64,000 nt of DNA from Paenibacillus auburnensis (GTDB lineage Bacteria > Bacillota > Bacilli > Paenibacillales > Paenibacillaceae), in assembly GCF_927798115.1 (NCBI RefSeq), contig NZ_CAKMMG010000004.1, positions 297,399 to 361,398 on the forward strand. Reading direction: 5' to 3'. The notes below the pieces were generated by a model that worked only from the letters and a program-made list of their open reading frames with translations, did no database searches and was not told the origin of the DNA. A program made the translations under genes and the position numbers. Position 1 is the stretch's first letter; each line of letters opens with the position of its first letter. Shown here one piece after another: positions 43,292-52,256 of this stretch.

Positions 43292-44944
43292 TTATACGGC
43301 TGCGATGAATCGCTCCATATCTTCTTCTACGGTTGTAATGCCGCCGATTCCAAAGTTATCGACCAGTACTTTAGCCACATTCGGCGATAGGAAGGCCGGC
43401 AGTGTCGGGCCGAGATGAATATTTTTGACCCCCAGGTGCAGCAGCGCCAGCAGTACAATTACCGCCTTCTGCTCATACCAGGCAATATTGTAGGCAATCG
43501 GCAGGTCGTTGATATCGTCCAGTCCGAACACTTCCTTCAGCTTCAGGGCAATGACTACAAGGGAATAGGAATCATTGCATTGTCCGGCATCCAGCACTCG
43601 CGGAATTCCGCCGATATCGCCGAGGTCGAGCTTGTTGTATTTGTACTTCGCACAGCCTGCGGTAAGAATGACAGTATCCCCTGGCAGTTCAGCAGCAAAG
43701 TCAGTGTAGTAATTGCGGCTCTTCATCCGGCCGTCGCAGCCTGCCATCACGAAGAATTGCTTAATCGCACCGTTCTGGACCGCTTCTACCACCTGATCGG
43801 CCACATTCATAACCGCCGCATGGGCGAATCCGCCGACAATCTCTCCAGTCTCAATCTCGGTCGGAGCTTCACAGCCCTTGGCCTGCGCAATAATCGCGGA
43901 GAAATCCTTAACTCCATTAGCATCTGCCGGAATATGCTGCACGCCCGGGAAGCCGGTGTTGCCTGTCGTGTATAACCGGTCAATATAGCTATCCTTAGGC
44001 GGCACGATGCAGTTCGTGGTCATCAGAATCGGACCGTTGAAGCTGGCAAATTCCTCATTCTGCTTCCACCAGGCATTGCCGTAATTGCCTACAAAGTGGC
44101 TATACTTCTTGAAGGCCGGATAATAGTGGGCCGGCAGCATCTCACTGTGCGTATACACATCCACTCCAGTTCCCTCTGTCTGCTTCAGCAGCTCTTCCAT
44201 ATCCTTCAGGTCATGTCCGCTGATCAGAATCCCCGGATTCTGTCCTACACCGATGTTCACTTTGGTAATTTCCGGGTTTCCATAAGTGGTTGTGTTAGCC
44301 TGGTCGAGCAGTGCCATTACATCTACGCCGAACTTGCCGCACTCCAGCACAAGCGCAGTCAGTTCGTCCGCACTCAGACTATCATCCAGCACCGATGCCA
44401 GACCTTTTTCCATAAAAGTATGGGTTCCTTCATCCGCAAATCCCAGCACGGACGCATGTTCCATATAGGCAGCCATTCCCTTGAGCCCGTAAGTCAGCAG
44501 CTCGCGCAGGGAACGGACATCTTCATTCTCCGTCGACAGAACGCCAACCGTCTCTGACTTGGCCAGCAGTTCCTCTTCGGTATCCGCTGTCCAAAGTGCG
44601 GCATCATGATTCCCGAGTGGAACCACTGCTCCAGCCTCCTTCAGCCTGCTGCTCCACTGGTCACGCAAGGTAAGCCCTGTTCTTATTCTGTCAATAAAAG
44701 CTTCCGGGACAAAATTCGCATTGGTTATCGTAGCAAACATACTCTCTATAATGAACTTATCTGTGGCAGAGTCGGTGATGCCTAATTCCCGGCCTCGGCG
44801 TGCAAAGATGGAAATGCCTTTCAGTGTGTAGATCATCAAGTCCTGAAGATTAGCGACTTCACTCGTCTTACCGCATACTCCCTGGATGGTACAGCCCGTT
44901 CCTTTGGCCGCTTCCTGGCATTGAAAACAAAACATGCTGCTCAT
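43292..44944 (-). CDS. hcp: Hybrid cluster protein / hydroxylamine reductase
   Basis: This 550-residue protein has the N-terminal cysteine motif [21 protein letters not shown] that binds a [4Fe-4S] cluster. It also has the hybrid-cluster ligands in the rest of the chain (for example [41 protein letters not shown]). Hcp reduces hydroxylamine and is now seen mainly as an NO reductase under nitrosative stress. AAGGAG precedes ATG 44944. It is divergent from a Crp/Fnr regulator, with a palindrome in the gap. Confidence 0.95.
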   Translation of the reverse strand: MSSMFCFQCQEAAKGTGCTIQGVCGKTSEVANLQDLMIYTLKGISIFARRGRELGITDSATDKFIIESMFATITNANFVPEAFIDRIRTGLTLRDQWSSRLKEAGAVVPLGNHDAALWTADTEEELLAKSETVGVLSTENEDVRSLRELLTYGLKGMAAYMEHASVLGFADEGTHTFMEKGLASVLDDSLSADELTALVLECGKFGVDVMALLDQANTTTYGNPEITKVNIGVGQNPGILISGHDLKDMEELLKQTEGTGVDVYTHSEMLPAHYYPAFKKYSHFVGNYGNAWWKQNEEFASFNGPILMTTNCIVPPKDSYIDRLYTTGNTGFPGVQHIPADANGVKDFSAIIAQAKGCEAPTEIETGEIVGGFAHAAVMNVADQVVEAVQNGAIKQFFVMAGCDGRMKSRNYYTDFAAELPGDTVILTAGCAKYKYNKLDLGDIGGIPRVLDAGQCNDSYSLVVIALKLKEVFGLDDINDLPIAYNIAWYEQKAVIVLLALLHLGVKNIHLGPTLPAFLSPNVAKVLVDNFGIGGITTVEEDMERFIAAV

Positions 44945-45042
44945 AGCGTGTTCACTCCTTAAATGGGTATCGTTACACGGGGCAGAGACTGTTCCTCCGC
45001 CTTTACAGTTACTGCTTATTGTAGTAGACTTTCGCCATACTA

Positions 45043-45062
45043 TCGGTAACGGATGTTACCGA
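45043..45062. promoter_or_regulatory. 20-bp palindrome TCGGTAAC-GGAT-GTTACCGA, candidate Crp/Fnr operator
   Basis: Perfect 8-bp arms around 4 bp lie between hcp and the Crp/Fnr gene, 23 bp before the latter's start. A second, weaker GGTATCGTTAC sequence is at about 44963-44973. Size and position fit the divergent regulator binding its own site and repressing or activating hcp. Confidence 0.72.
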
Positions 45063-45087
45063 ATAAATTTAAATTTGGAGGAAAATG

Positions 45088-45795
45088 ATGAAGCCGGACC
45101 CTGCCGTACTGCAGTCCTGTCTGCTGTTCCGGGGCAAGTCTGTGGACGAGATAGAAGCACTGCTGCAAAAGATGCTGTACTCCGTTTCTTCCTACCAGAA
45201 GAACATGCTGATCTTCGCCGAGGGCGACACTGCGGACCGGATCGGAATCATTCTCTCCGGGCGGGTCGAGGTCCAGAAAACCCATCCCACCGGCAGCAGC
45301 GTAACTATCGCCCATTTAAATGTCGGACAGACGATCGGGGAAGCCGTACTGTTCCGCAGAGAAAATATAGTCCCGGCTACTGCCACGGCTACAGGCCCCT
45401 GCTCTATCCTGTTTATTGGCAAGCAGGAGCTGCTGAGGCTGTTCACCACAGATACAGATATGCTGACCCGCTTCATTGAGAATCTGTCTGAACGGCTGGT
45501 ACTGGTGAACCGCAAAATCGAGATGCTGTCCGCAGGCCCGCTGCGGAGGCGGATGATTTACTTTCTGCTGGAGCAGGCGATGCAGCAGTCTTCAGACGTC
45601 ATCTCACTGCCGTTCAGCCGCAAAGAGTGGGCGGAGCATTTGAATACTGCGCGTCCTTCACTATCCCGTGAAATGGGCTACTTGCGCGACATCGGCTGGA
45701 TTGAGTTTAAAGGCAGCCGGATTGCCCTGCTGAACCGTGAAGCTATGAATGACTACATCCGCACCGACAGTACGATTTCCGGCAAAGAGAAATAA
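45088..45795 (+). CDS. Crp/Fnr-family transcriptional regulator
   Basis: This 235-residue protein has an N-terminal cyclic-nucleotide-like beta-barrel (IFAEGDTADRIGIILSGRVEV, LNVGQTIGEAVLF) and a C-terminal winged helix (ISLPFSRKEWAEHLNTARPSLSREMGYLRDIGWIEF). The N-terminus lacks the four cysteines of Fnr, so it is not an obvious oxygen sensor. Beside hcp, it probably senses NO or another nitrosative signal. ATG 45088 has GGAGG at 6 nt; the ATG just before is too close. Confidence 0.87.
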   Translation: MKPDPAVLQSCLLFRGKSVDEIEALLQKMLYSVSSYQKNMLIFAEGDTADRIGIILSGRVEVQKTHPTGSSVTIAHLNVGQTIGEAVLFRRENIVPATATATGPCSILFIGKQELLRLFTTDTDMLTRFIENLSERLVLVNRKIEMLSAGPLRRRMIYFLLEQAMQQSSDVISLPFSRKEWAEHLNTARPSLSREMGYLRDIGWIEFKGSRIALLNREAMNDYIRTDSTISGKEK

Positions 45796-45827
45796 CCATT
45801 CGTTTCATCCCATTGGAGGGTTCAGTA

Positions 45828-47219
45828 ATGCCTGAAGTTAGCGAGCAAAGCATCGGCCTTATGCTGGCCGAGCATAGACAATTTTTTGACAGCGGGGTGA
45901 CCAAGGAGACAGCCTTCCGGCTCCGTCAGCTGCAGAAGCTGGGAGACGCCATCCGCAGGCACGAATCCCGGATCATCAAGGCACTGCATCAGGATCTGCG
46001 CAAAAGCGAGTTCGAAGCCTACGCCACGGAAATCGGCTTCACGCTGGACAGCATCGGCTATATGATGAAGCATCTCAAGCGGTGGATGAAGCCCGTTAAG
46101 GTCCAATCTCCGCTGCACATGTTTCCGTCGAAAAGCCTGATCATCAGTGAGCCTTACGGCACCGTACTCATTATCGGGCCATTCAATTACCCGTTCCAGC
46201 TGCTGATCGAGCCGCTGATCGGGGCTATCGCCGCCGGCAACTGTGCAGTTCTGAAGCCGTCGGAGAGCACTCCGGCCGTTTCAGCTGTGATCGAGGAATT
46301 GATCAAGGAGACCTTCGAGCCCGGCTATATCCGGGTAGTGCAAGGCGAGAAGGAAACGACCAATCTGCTGATCCACGCCAAGTTTGACTATATTTTCTTC
46401 ACCGGCAGCGTGCCCGTCGGCAAAATTGTCATGGCAGCCGCCGCCAAGCAGCTTGTTCCCGTCACCCTGGAGCTGGGCGGCAAAAGCCCGGTCATTGTCG
46501 ATAAAACGGCCAATCTGGAGACGGCTGCCAAGCGGATCGTGTGGGGGAAGCTAATCAATGTCGGGCAAACCTGCATCGCGCCGGATTACCTGCTGGTCCA
46601 CAAGGAGGTTGCCGCGGAGCTGATCTCCCTGATGAAGCAATCCATCAGGGCCTTTTACGGAGAGAATCCCCGCAGTAATCCGGATTACGGGCGGATCGTG
46701 AATGAACGCCAGCTGCAGAGAATCGCCGGAATGATTGAAGGGGACCGCTCCAAGATTATTACTGGGGGCACCGTTCTACCGGAGGATCTGTACATTGAGC
46801 CTACCTTGCTCTACCCGGCCACTTGGAGTGATGCCGCGATGGAGGATGAAATCTTTGGGCCCGTGCTGCCGATTATCGAATTTGGCCGGCTGGAGGAAGC
46901 GATCAGCAGCATCAATCAGCATCCGAAGCCGCTGGCCCTCTATCTGTTCACCGAGGACAAGCAGGTGGAGCAGCAGGTACTGGGCAGTGTATCCTTCGGG
47001 GGAGGCTGCGTGAATGATACCATCAGCCATGTTGCCAGCTCCCGCCTGCCGTTCGGCGGTGTCGGCAATTCCGGCATCGGCGGGTATCACGGCAAGCACA
47101 GCTTTGACCTGTTCTCCCACCGCAAGAGCATCGTCAAAAGAAGCTCAAGGGTCGATTTCGGCATTGTGTACCCGCCTTACGGCAATAAGATTAAGCTGGT
47201 TCGCAAGCTATTGAAGTAA
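45828..47219 (+). CDS. Aldehyde dehydrogenase (class 3-like, YwdH type)
   Basis: This 463-residue NAD(P)-dependent aldehyde dehydrogenase has IIGPFNYPFQLLIEPLIGAIAAGN, the nucleotide loop FTGSVPVGKIVM, the glutamate in VTLELGGKSPVIV and the catalytic cysteine in NVGQTCIAPDYLL. The C-terminal FGGVGNSGIGGYHGKHSFDLFSH is typical of class 3 enzymes acting on long-chain or aromatic aldehydes. ATG 45828 follows GGAGGG and lies 32 bp after the Crp/Fnr gene. Substrate unknown. Confidence 0.93.
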   Translation: MPEVSEQSIGLMLAEHRQFFDSGVTKETAFRLRQLQKLGDAIRRHESRIIKALHQDLRKSEFEAYATEIGFTLDSIGYMMKHLKRWMKPVKVQSPLHMFPSKSLIISEPYGTVLIIGPFNYPFQLLIEPLIGAIAAGNCAVLKPSESTPAVSAVIEELIKETFEPGYIRVVQGEKETTNLLIHAKFDYIFFTGSVPVGKIVMAAAAKQLVPVTLELGGKSPVIVDKTANLETAAKRIVWGKLINVGQTCIAPDYLLVHKEVAAELISLMKQSIRAFYGENPRSNPDYGRIVNERQLQRIAGMIEGDRSKIITGGTVLPEDLYIEPTLLYPATWSDAAMEDEIFGPVLPIIEFGRLEEAISSINQHPKPLALYLFTEDKQVEQQVLGSVSFGGGCVNDTISHVASSRLPFGGVGNSGIGGYHGKHSFDLFSHRKSIVKRSSRVDFGIVYPPYGNKIKLVRKLLK

Positions 47220-47247
47220 GCTGTTGCACAGTAAAACAAGGAACACC

Positions 47248-47284
47248 AAAAAGCGGCTATCCTGATTCGGAATAGCCGCTTTTT
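47248..47284. terminator. Bidirectional terminator after the aldehyde dehydrogenase
   Basis: 13-bp stem AAAAAGCGGCTAT with its complement; A's before and T's after suit both directions. Confidence 0.9.
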
Positions 47285-47333
47285 GCTATGTTCAAAGTTT
47301 GCCCATGTATAGAATTCTCCCGGAATTCCCGCC

Positions 47334-50288
47334 TCAGCCAGCCCGTCTCCCCTTTACCCAGTCGGCAACGTCATGCTGCGGAATCGGCTTGCTGATGAAG
47401 TAGCCCTGGATTTTGTCACAGCTGGTCCGTTCCAGAAAGGCGAGCTGTTCCGGAGTTTCCACGCCTTCGGCAGTGACGTTCAGCCCCATGTCATGTCCGA
47501 TCGTGACGATGGACCGGGCAAGTGACATGTTGTTAGGGGTATCGATACTGTCGATGAACGACTTGTCGATCTTCAGAGTCGTGATCGGCAGCTGCTTCAA
47601 ATAACTGAGTGAGGAATAGCCTGTCCCGAAATCATCCAGGGCGATGCCGATTCCCATCTCCTTCAGCGACTCCAGCTTCGTGCTGATTGCTTCAAAGGAT
47701 TCCATGAAGATGGACTCCGTAATCTCCAGCTCCAGGTATTCCGGAGGCAGGCCGGTTTCCTGCAGAATCCCCAGTACCATATCCGTGAAATCATCCAGCA
47801 TCAGCTGAATCACCGAAATGTTCACCGAGATATGATAGCCCTCATAGCCCTGTCCATGCAGATCCTTAATGAACTGGCAGGCCGTACGGAGCACCCATTC
47901 CCCGATCGGCACAATGAGCCGGCAGTCTTCGGCGATCTTAATGAACGATAGCGGGGAAACAAAACCAAGCACCGGACTGTTCCAGCGGATCAGTGCCTCG
48001 AACCCCCAGATTCCGCCTGAAGCGGTATCCACCAGCGGCTGATAGTGCAGCGACAGCTCATGATTGGCAATTGCATTTCGGAGATGCGATTCAATCACCA
48101 TGCGTTCATCAAAATGCTGCTGCATATCCCGTCCGTAGATGACATACGTCCCTTTACCTGCTTCTTTTGCTTTATACATCGCAATATCCGCATTCTTCAG
48201 CAATTCCTCTGCATTGACCCCATTGTCCGGATATTGGGCAATTCCGATACTTGTGGAAATATGTACAATGCTGTCATCAAGCTGGAACGGCTCCCTAAAA
48301 CCCTGCACCAGGGAATCCGCGTAGGCAGTCACTTCTGCAAAACCCTTGCTGTCCTGGAACAGAATGACGAATTCATCACCGCCAAACCGGAAATGCCTGC
48401 TGCGGCTATCTGACAGTTCCAGCAGCCGCTCGCCGACCTTCACCAGCAATTCATCCCCAAAGGTATGTCCCATCGTATCATTGATATATTTGAAATTATC
48501 GATGTCGAGGAAGAACAGCGCCGCGTGGCCGCCCGAATGATCCCTGATAAACTGCTCCAGCGCTTCAGTCAGGGACAGGCGGTTCGGCAAGCCGCTGAGC
48601 ACATCGTTATAGGCCAGCTGCCGGTACTTCTCTTCACTGGTCTGCAGCAGTTCCTGGTTCTCCACCACTTTGTTGTACTGCTCCATCAGCTCATCCTGCA
48701 GTGCCGTAAGCTCCTCGTAGGTAGACTCCAGCTCCTGATAACTCATCTGCAGCTTGCTCTCGTATGCTTTGCGGTCCGTGACATCAACCATGGAGCCGGC
48801 AAAACGGACGAAGCCGCCGCTGTTGTTGCGCAGTACCTTGCCCCGGGCCTGGAACCACTTATATTCGCCCGATTTGCTCCGCATCCGGAATTCACTGTAG
48901 TAATAAGAGGTTCGGCCCTCCAGATGCTGGGTGCGCTGGCGGTTCTCCTGGTCTGCATCCTCGGGATGGATGAGATCTCTCCATCCGCCATGACTTTCAC
49001 CTACTTCATCCCGCTCATATCCGAGCAACTCGTACCAGCTGTCAGAGAAATAGTAGACCATGGTCGACATATCGACATCCCAGATTACCGCATCTGAGGC
49101 ATAGGTCGCCAGATCGAAGCGCTCGTTGCTTTTCTCCAGATTATTTCGTATCCGTTTGACAAGCTGTACGTAAAACAACAGGATTAAAATAAAGGCCAGC
49201 AAGACCGCAAACGCGGCGATGATACTGAGCACTAGCTCCTTATACGTCTCATAGAAGGAAAAGGGCTTGTTAATGACTTCGCTGCCCTCCGGCAGCTTTT
49301 TCAGGGACACATGGAACCGCTGCAGTTCATTGTAATCAAAAACATTGCGCACGCTGCTGTCATTGACGACCGGGATATTGTCCGGGCGCTCCCCCTGCAG
49401 AATCCGCACAGCCAGGTCGGCTGCCGTCTGCCCCTGGATGATTCCGCTAATCAGACTTCCGCCAAAAGCTCCGTGATTTAAGCCGAAATCATAGATATGG
49501 TATACCGGAACACTGCTGCTTTTGCCGAGCTCACTTGAGAACCGGTCAAATTCAGCCGTTCTTCCGGTCGAGTCACTAAAGTATGTAGTCATAAGCACAA
49601 TACTGTCTGATGGAAGGAACGAGACTTGATCTATAATCTGTTGTCTGGAGAGGCGATTCATCGGATATAGCTGCAGCTCCGGATGAAGTGACGAAATCTG
49701 TTCCATCACCATTTGGCCGGTGGAGAGTCCGCTTTCCGTATTGTCATACAAGACATATACTTTACGGAGAGACGGATTGATTTCCAGCGCCATTTGAACC
49801 GTATGGGCAGGGTTAATCTTTTCGATGACACCGGTAATGTTATTCAAATCATGTAAACCTTCCACACCCAGCTCGTTAATGCCGCTGAATATGACCGGTG
49901 CATTATCCAGAATTTCTTGGCGGTATTTAATTGCGAAGTTCAGTGCAGCATCATCCGTCGTAATAATGGCATCAATATGCATGGATTGATACTTGAGCTT
50001 GATCGTCTGATAGAACTGCTTGAGGTTGTCTTTGCCGGGGTAACGTTTCCAATCCATGTACTCACTGTAGATCACAGGCTGTTCGGGTGCATTCTTGAGC
50101 GTTTCTTCAATGCCGGCCCCCTGATCGTCTGTCCAGGCAAACCCTTTATGATAGGAATGCAGTACAAGCACATTCTTAGGCGGCAGTTCCTCTGCACTGA
50201 CAGACGCCGGCTGATAAAGGAACCCATACAGCATAAGAAATAACAGGAAGCCCTTGAATACCTTGAGATGAGTTTTTCTTAAGCCCAT
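47334..50288 (-). CDS. GGDEF-EAL protein with extracellular ABC-type binding sensor and PAS domain
   Basis: This 984-residue protein begins with a signal/anchor helix. A periplasmic-binding-type sensor (about 30-320: VLVLHSYHKGFAWTDDQG, IDAIITTDDAALNFA, PVIFSGINELG) is followed by a membrane helix (about 355-380), a PAS domain (about 390-510) and a short coil. A GGDEF domain (about 555-710) with intact RFGGDEFVILF comes next, then an EAL domain (about 720-975) with WGFEALIRWN and DDFGTGYSSL. It can in principle make or break c-di-GMP. ATG 50288 follows GGGAG and gives a signal helix; the longer frame to 50402 does not. Confidence 0.9.
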   Translation of the reverse strand: MGLRKTHLKVFKGFLLFLMLYGFLYQPASVSAEELPPKNVLVLHSYHKGFAWTDDQGAGIEETLKNAPEQPVIYSEYMDWKRYPGKDNLKQFYQTIKLKYQSMHIDAIITTDDAALNFAIKYRQEILDNAPVIFSGINELGVEGLHDLNNITGVIEKINPAHTVQMALEINPSLRKVYVLYDNTESGLSTGQMVMEQISSLHPELQLYPMNRLSRQQIIDQVSFLPSDSIVLMTTYFSDSTGRTAEFDRFSSELGKSSSVPVYHIYDFGLNHGAFGGSLISGIIQGQTAADLAVRILQGERPDNIPVVNDSSVRNVFDYNELQRFHVSLKKLPEGSEVINKPFSFYETYKELVLSIIAAFAVLLAFILILLFYVQLVKRIRNNLEKSNERFDLATYASDAVIWDVDMSTMVYYFSDSWYELLGYERDEVGESHGGWRDLIHPEDADQENRQRTQHLEGRTSYYYSEFRMRSKSGEYKWFQARGKVLRNNSGGFVRFAGSMVDVTDRKAYESKLQMSYQELESTYEELTALQDELMEQYNKVVENQELLQTSEEKYRQLAYNDVLSGLPNRLSLTEALEQFIRDHSGGHAALFFLDIDNFKYINDTMGHTFGDELLVKVGERLLELSDSRSRHFRFGGDEFVILFQDSKGFAEVTAYADSLVQGFREPFQLDDSIVHISTSIGIAQYPDNGVNAEELLKNADIAMYKAKEAGKGTYVIYGRDMQQHFDERMVIESHLRNAIANHELSLHYQPLVDTASGGIWGFEALIRWNSPVLGFVSPLSFIKIAEDCRLIVPIGEWVLRTACQFIKDLHGQGYEGYHISVNISVIQLMLDDFTDMVLGILQETGLPPEYLELEITESIFMESFEAISTKLESLKEMGIGIALDDFGTGYSSLSYLKQLPITTLKIDKSFIDSIDTPNNMSLARSIVTIGHDMGLNVTAEGVETPEQLAFLERTSCDKIQGYFISKPIPQHDVADWVKGRRAG

Positions 50289-50577
50289 AAGTACACTCCC
50301 ATTCATCGATCCCAAAGTAAAAACCGGAAGATTTCGACAATAATTAATTCGTTGAAACCCTTTTTCCATCCTCTTTTGCTTGAAAAAAGCGTTAACATTC
50401 ACTGTGACTGGGCTATGCTACCTATTAATAGGACTGTCTGCTTTAATTATATGGGCAAACGCTGATTTTTGAAATCATTAATAGGATGAATAAGGCTAGC
50501 CCTGGATAGACACTGCGCCGGCATCCACGTTAGAATTAATTTTGTTAAGATCCGCTTAGGGACAGGAGGCTGATATT

Positions 50578-51555
50578 ATGCCTACAATTAAAGATGTAGC
50601 ACTAAAGGCAGGTGTTTCGGTTACCACCGTATCCCGGGTGCTCAACAACAGGGGGTATCTAAGCGAGGAACTGAAGAAAAAGGTTCTGCTGGCGATGGAT
50701 GAACTGAACTACCGGCCTAATGAGCTTGCCCGTTCGCTCAGCCGTTCAAGGTCCAATATTATCGGCCTGATCATCCCCCATGTCTCGCATCCCTTCTTCG
50801 GTGAGCTTACTGGCTATATTGAGGAGCATGCCTATCGTAACGGCTGCAAACTCCTGCTCTGTAATTCCTGGCAGGATAAACATAAAGAACTGGAATATAT
50901 CGATATGCTGCGATCCAGCCGGGTGGACGGGATCATTATGGGCAGCCATACGCTGGAGGTGGAGGCCTACCAGCAGATGAATCTGCCCCTGGTCACCTTT
51001 GACCGGCAGATCTCACCCGATATTCCTTATGTGTGTTCAGATAACTACCTTGGCGGCCAATTGGCTACGACTTTATTAATTGAAAAAGGTTGCCGCAATA
51101 TCGCCCATATCGGCGGGCATCCCGGCCTGAATATATTATCAGGGCTCCGTGCGGAGGCTTTTGCCGATACCGCAGCTGCACATCAGGTTCAGCATACTTT
51201 GCTGCATACGGATGATAACAGCTTTGATGTCGCAGCGTATGAGCGGCTGCTTGCGCAATTGTTCCGTGAACAGCCCGGCATTGACGGGATCTTTGCCGGC
51301 AGCGATATGATCGCCGCTTATGCCCTTAAGGCCTGCATGGAGCGCGGCAGACGGGTTCCCGGGGATGTGCGGATTGTCGGCTATGACGGCATTGCGCTGC
51401 GCAATATGCTCGGACTTCCGCTCAGCACGATCCGCCAGCCGATTGAAGCGATGGGCAAGCTGGCCGTGGAGTTAATTATCCGGCAAGTGCATGGAGAGAG
51501 CGTCTCCGCCGAGTACATACTGCCTGTTGAACTGGAAGAAGGCGCTACGACATAA
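50578..51555 (+). CDS. LacI-family transcriptional regulator
   Basis: This 325-residue repressor has the LacI helix-turn-helix MPTIKDVALKAGVSVTTVSRVLNNRGYLS and the periplasmic-binding-like effector domain (GLIIPHVSHPFFGELTGYIEEHAY, GSDMIAAYALKACM, GYDGIALRNMLGLPLSTIRQP). The ribosome site is AGGAGG. No sugar-uptake gene is adjacent on this strand, so its target is unknown; it is distinct in sequence from the LacI protein at 59594. The 289-bp gap upstream has a repeated ATTAATAGG and otherwise nothing clear. Confidence 0.9.
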   Translation: MPTIKDVALKAGVSVTTVSRVLNNRGYLSEELKKKVLLAMDELNYRPNELARSLSRSRSNIIGLIIPHVSHPFFGELTGYIEEHAYRNGCKLLLCNSWQDKHKELEYIDMLRSSRVDGIIMGSHTLEVEAYQQMNLPLVTFDRQISPDIPYVCSDNYLGGQLATTLLIEKGCRNIAHIGGHPGLNILSGLRAEAFADTAAAHQVQHTLLHTDDNSFDVAAYERLLAQLFREQPGIDGIFAGSDMIAAYALKACMERGRRVPGDVRIVGYDGIALRNMLGLPLSTIRQPIEAMGKLAVELIIRQVHGESVSAEYILPVELEEGATT

Positions 51556-51700
51556 TAACTGCCTGGCCGATTATATTAGGAGCTGCTGTGTCCCACACTG
51601 CAGCCTGTTTCGACAAAATATGAGCTTTAGTCGTCTGCCAGGCAACCACTCCTATTTACTGGGAGCAATACGACATCACATGGAGAGGTAGTGAGGATTC

Positions 51701-52156
51701 ATGATTCAGGCTATTTCAGAACTGACGCGGCTGTTGACCGCTGTCCCCGAGGCCTTTGCCCAGGTCGATGCCGCAGATGCAGCCGCACCCCGTCCGGGGG
51801 GCAAATGGTCCAAGCTGCAGCTCCTCGGCCATCTATGCGACTCGGCGCTCAACAATCTGTCCCGTTTTATCAAAGTGCAATACGAGCCTCAGCCGCTCAG
51901 CCTTGCCCTCTATGACCAGAATGAATGGGTAGCCGCCCAGCAGTATGCAGGCACCCCCAGGGAAGAGATCCTATCGCTCTGGATCAGTCTCAACCAGTCC
52001 GTCCTTCGGGTGATATCCGGTCTTTCCCCTGCCCAGCTTGAGCTTGTGTTCCGGCTTGAAACTGGAGAAACGGTTACCCTGCAGTGGCTGATTGACGATT
52101 ATCTGAACCATATGAAGCATCATCTGGGACAGATTTTTCCTGATACGGAGTTATAG
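51701..52156 (+). CDS. DinB-family protein
   Basis: This 151-residue four-helix protein has the DinB metal-site pattern: LLGHLCDSALNNLSRF (His) and YLNHMKHHLGQIF (His pair). Members include thiol transferases using bacillithiol; the role here is unknown. GTGAGG precedes ATG 51701. Confidence 0.75.
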   Translation: MIQAISELTRLLTAVPEAFAQVDAADAAAPRPGGKWSKLQLLGHLCDSALNNLSRFIKVQYEPQPLSLALYDQNEWVAAQQYAGTPREEILSLWISLNQSVLRVISGLSPAQLELVFRLETGETVTLQWLIDDYLNHMKHHLGQIFPDTEL

Positions 52157-52195
52157 GCAGTGCTTTTATACATCTAAATCATGCTAGATAACAGC

Positions 52196-52233
52196 AAAGC
52201 CGCGGCTTCTCCCTTAAGGAGAACCGCGGCTTT
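52196..52233. terminator. Terminator between dinB-like and GH65-fusion genes
   Basis: Stem AAAGCCGCGG and complement with an inner TTCTCC/GGAGAA stem; A's before and T's after allow both directions. Confidence 0.9.
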
Positions 52234-52256
52234 TGGTTTGTTGTGTAACAGCTCCG

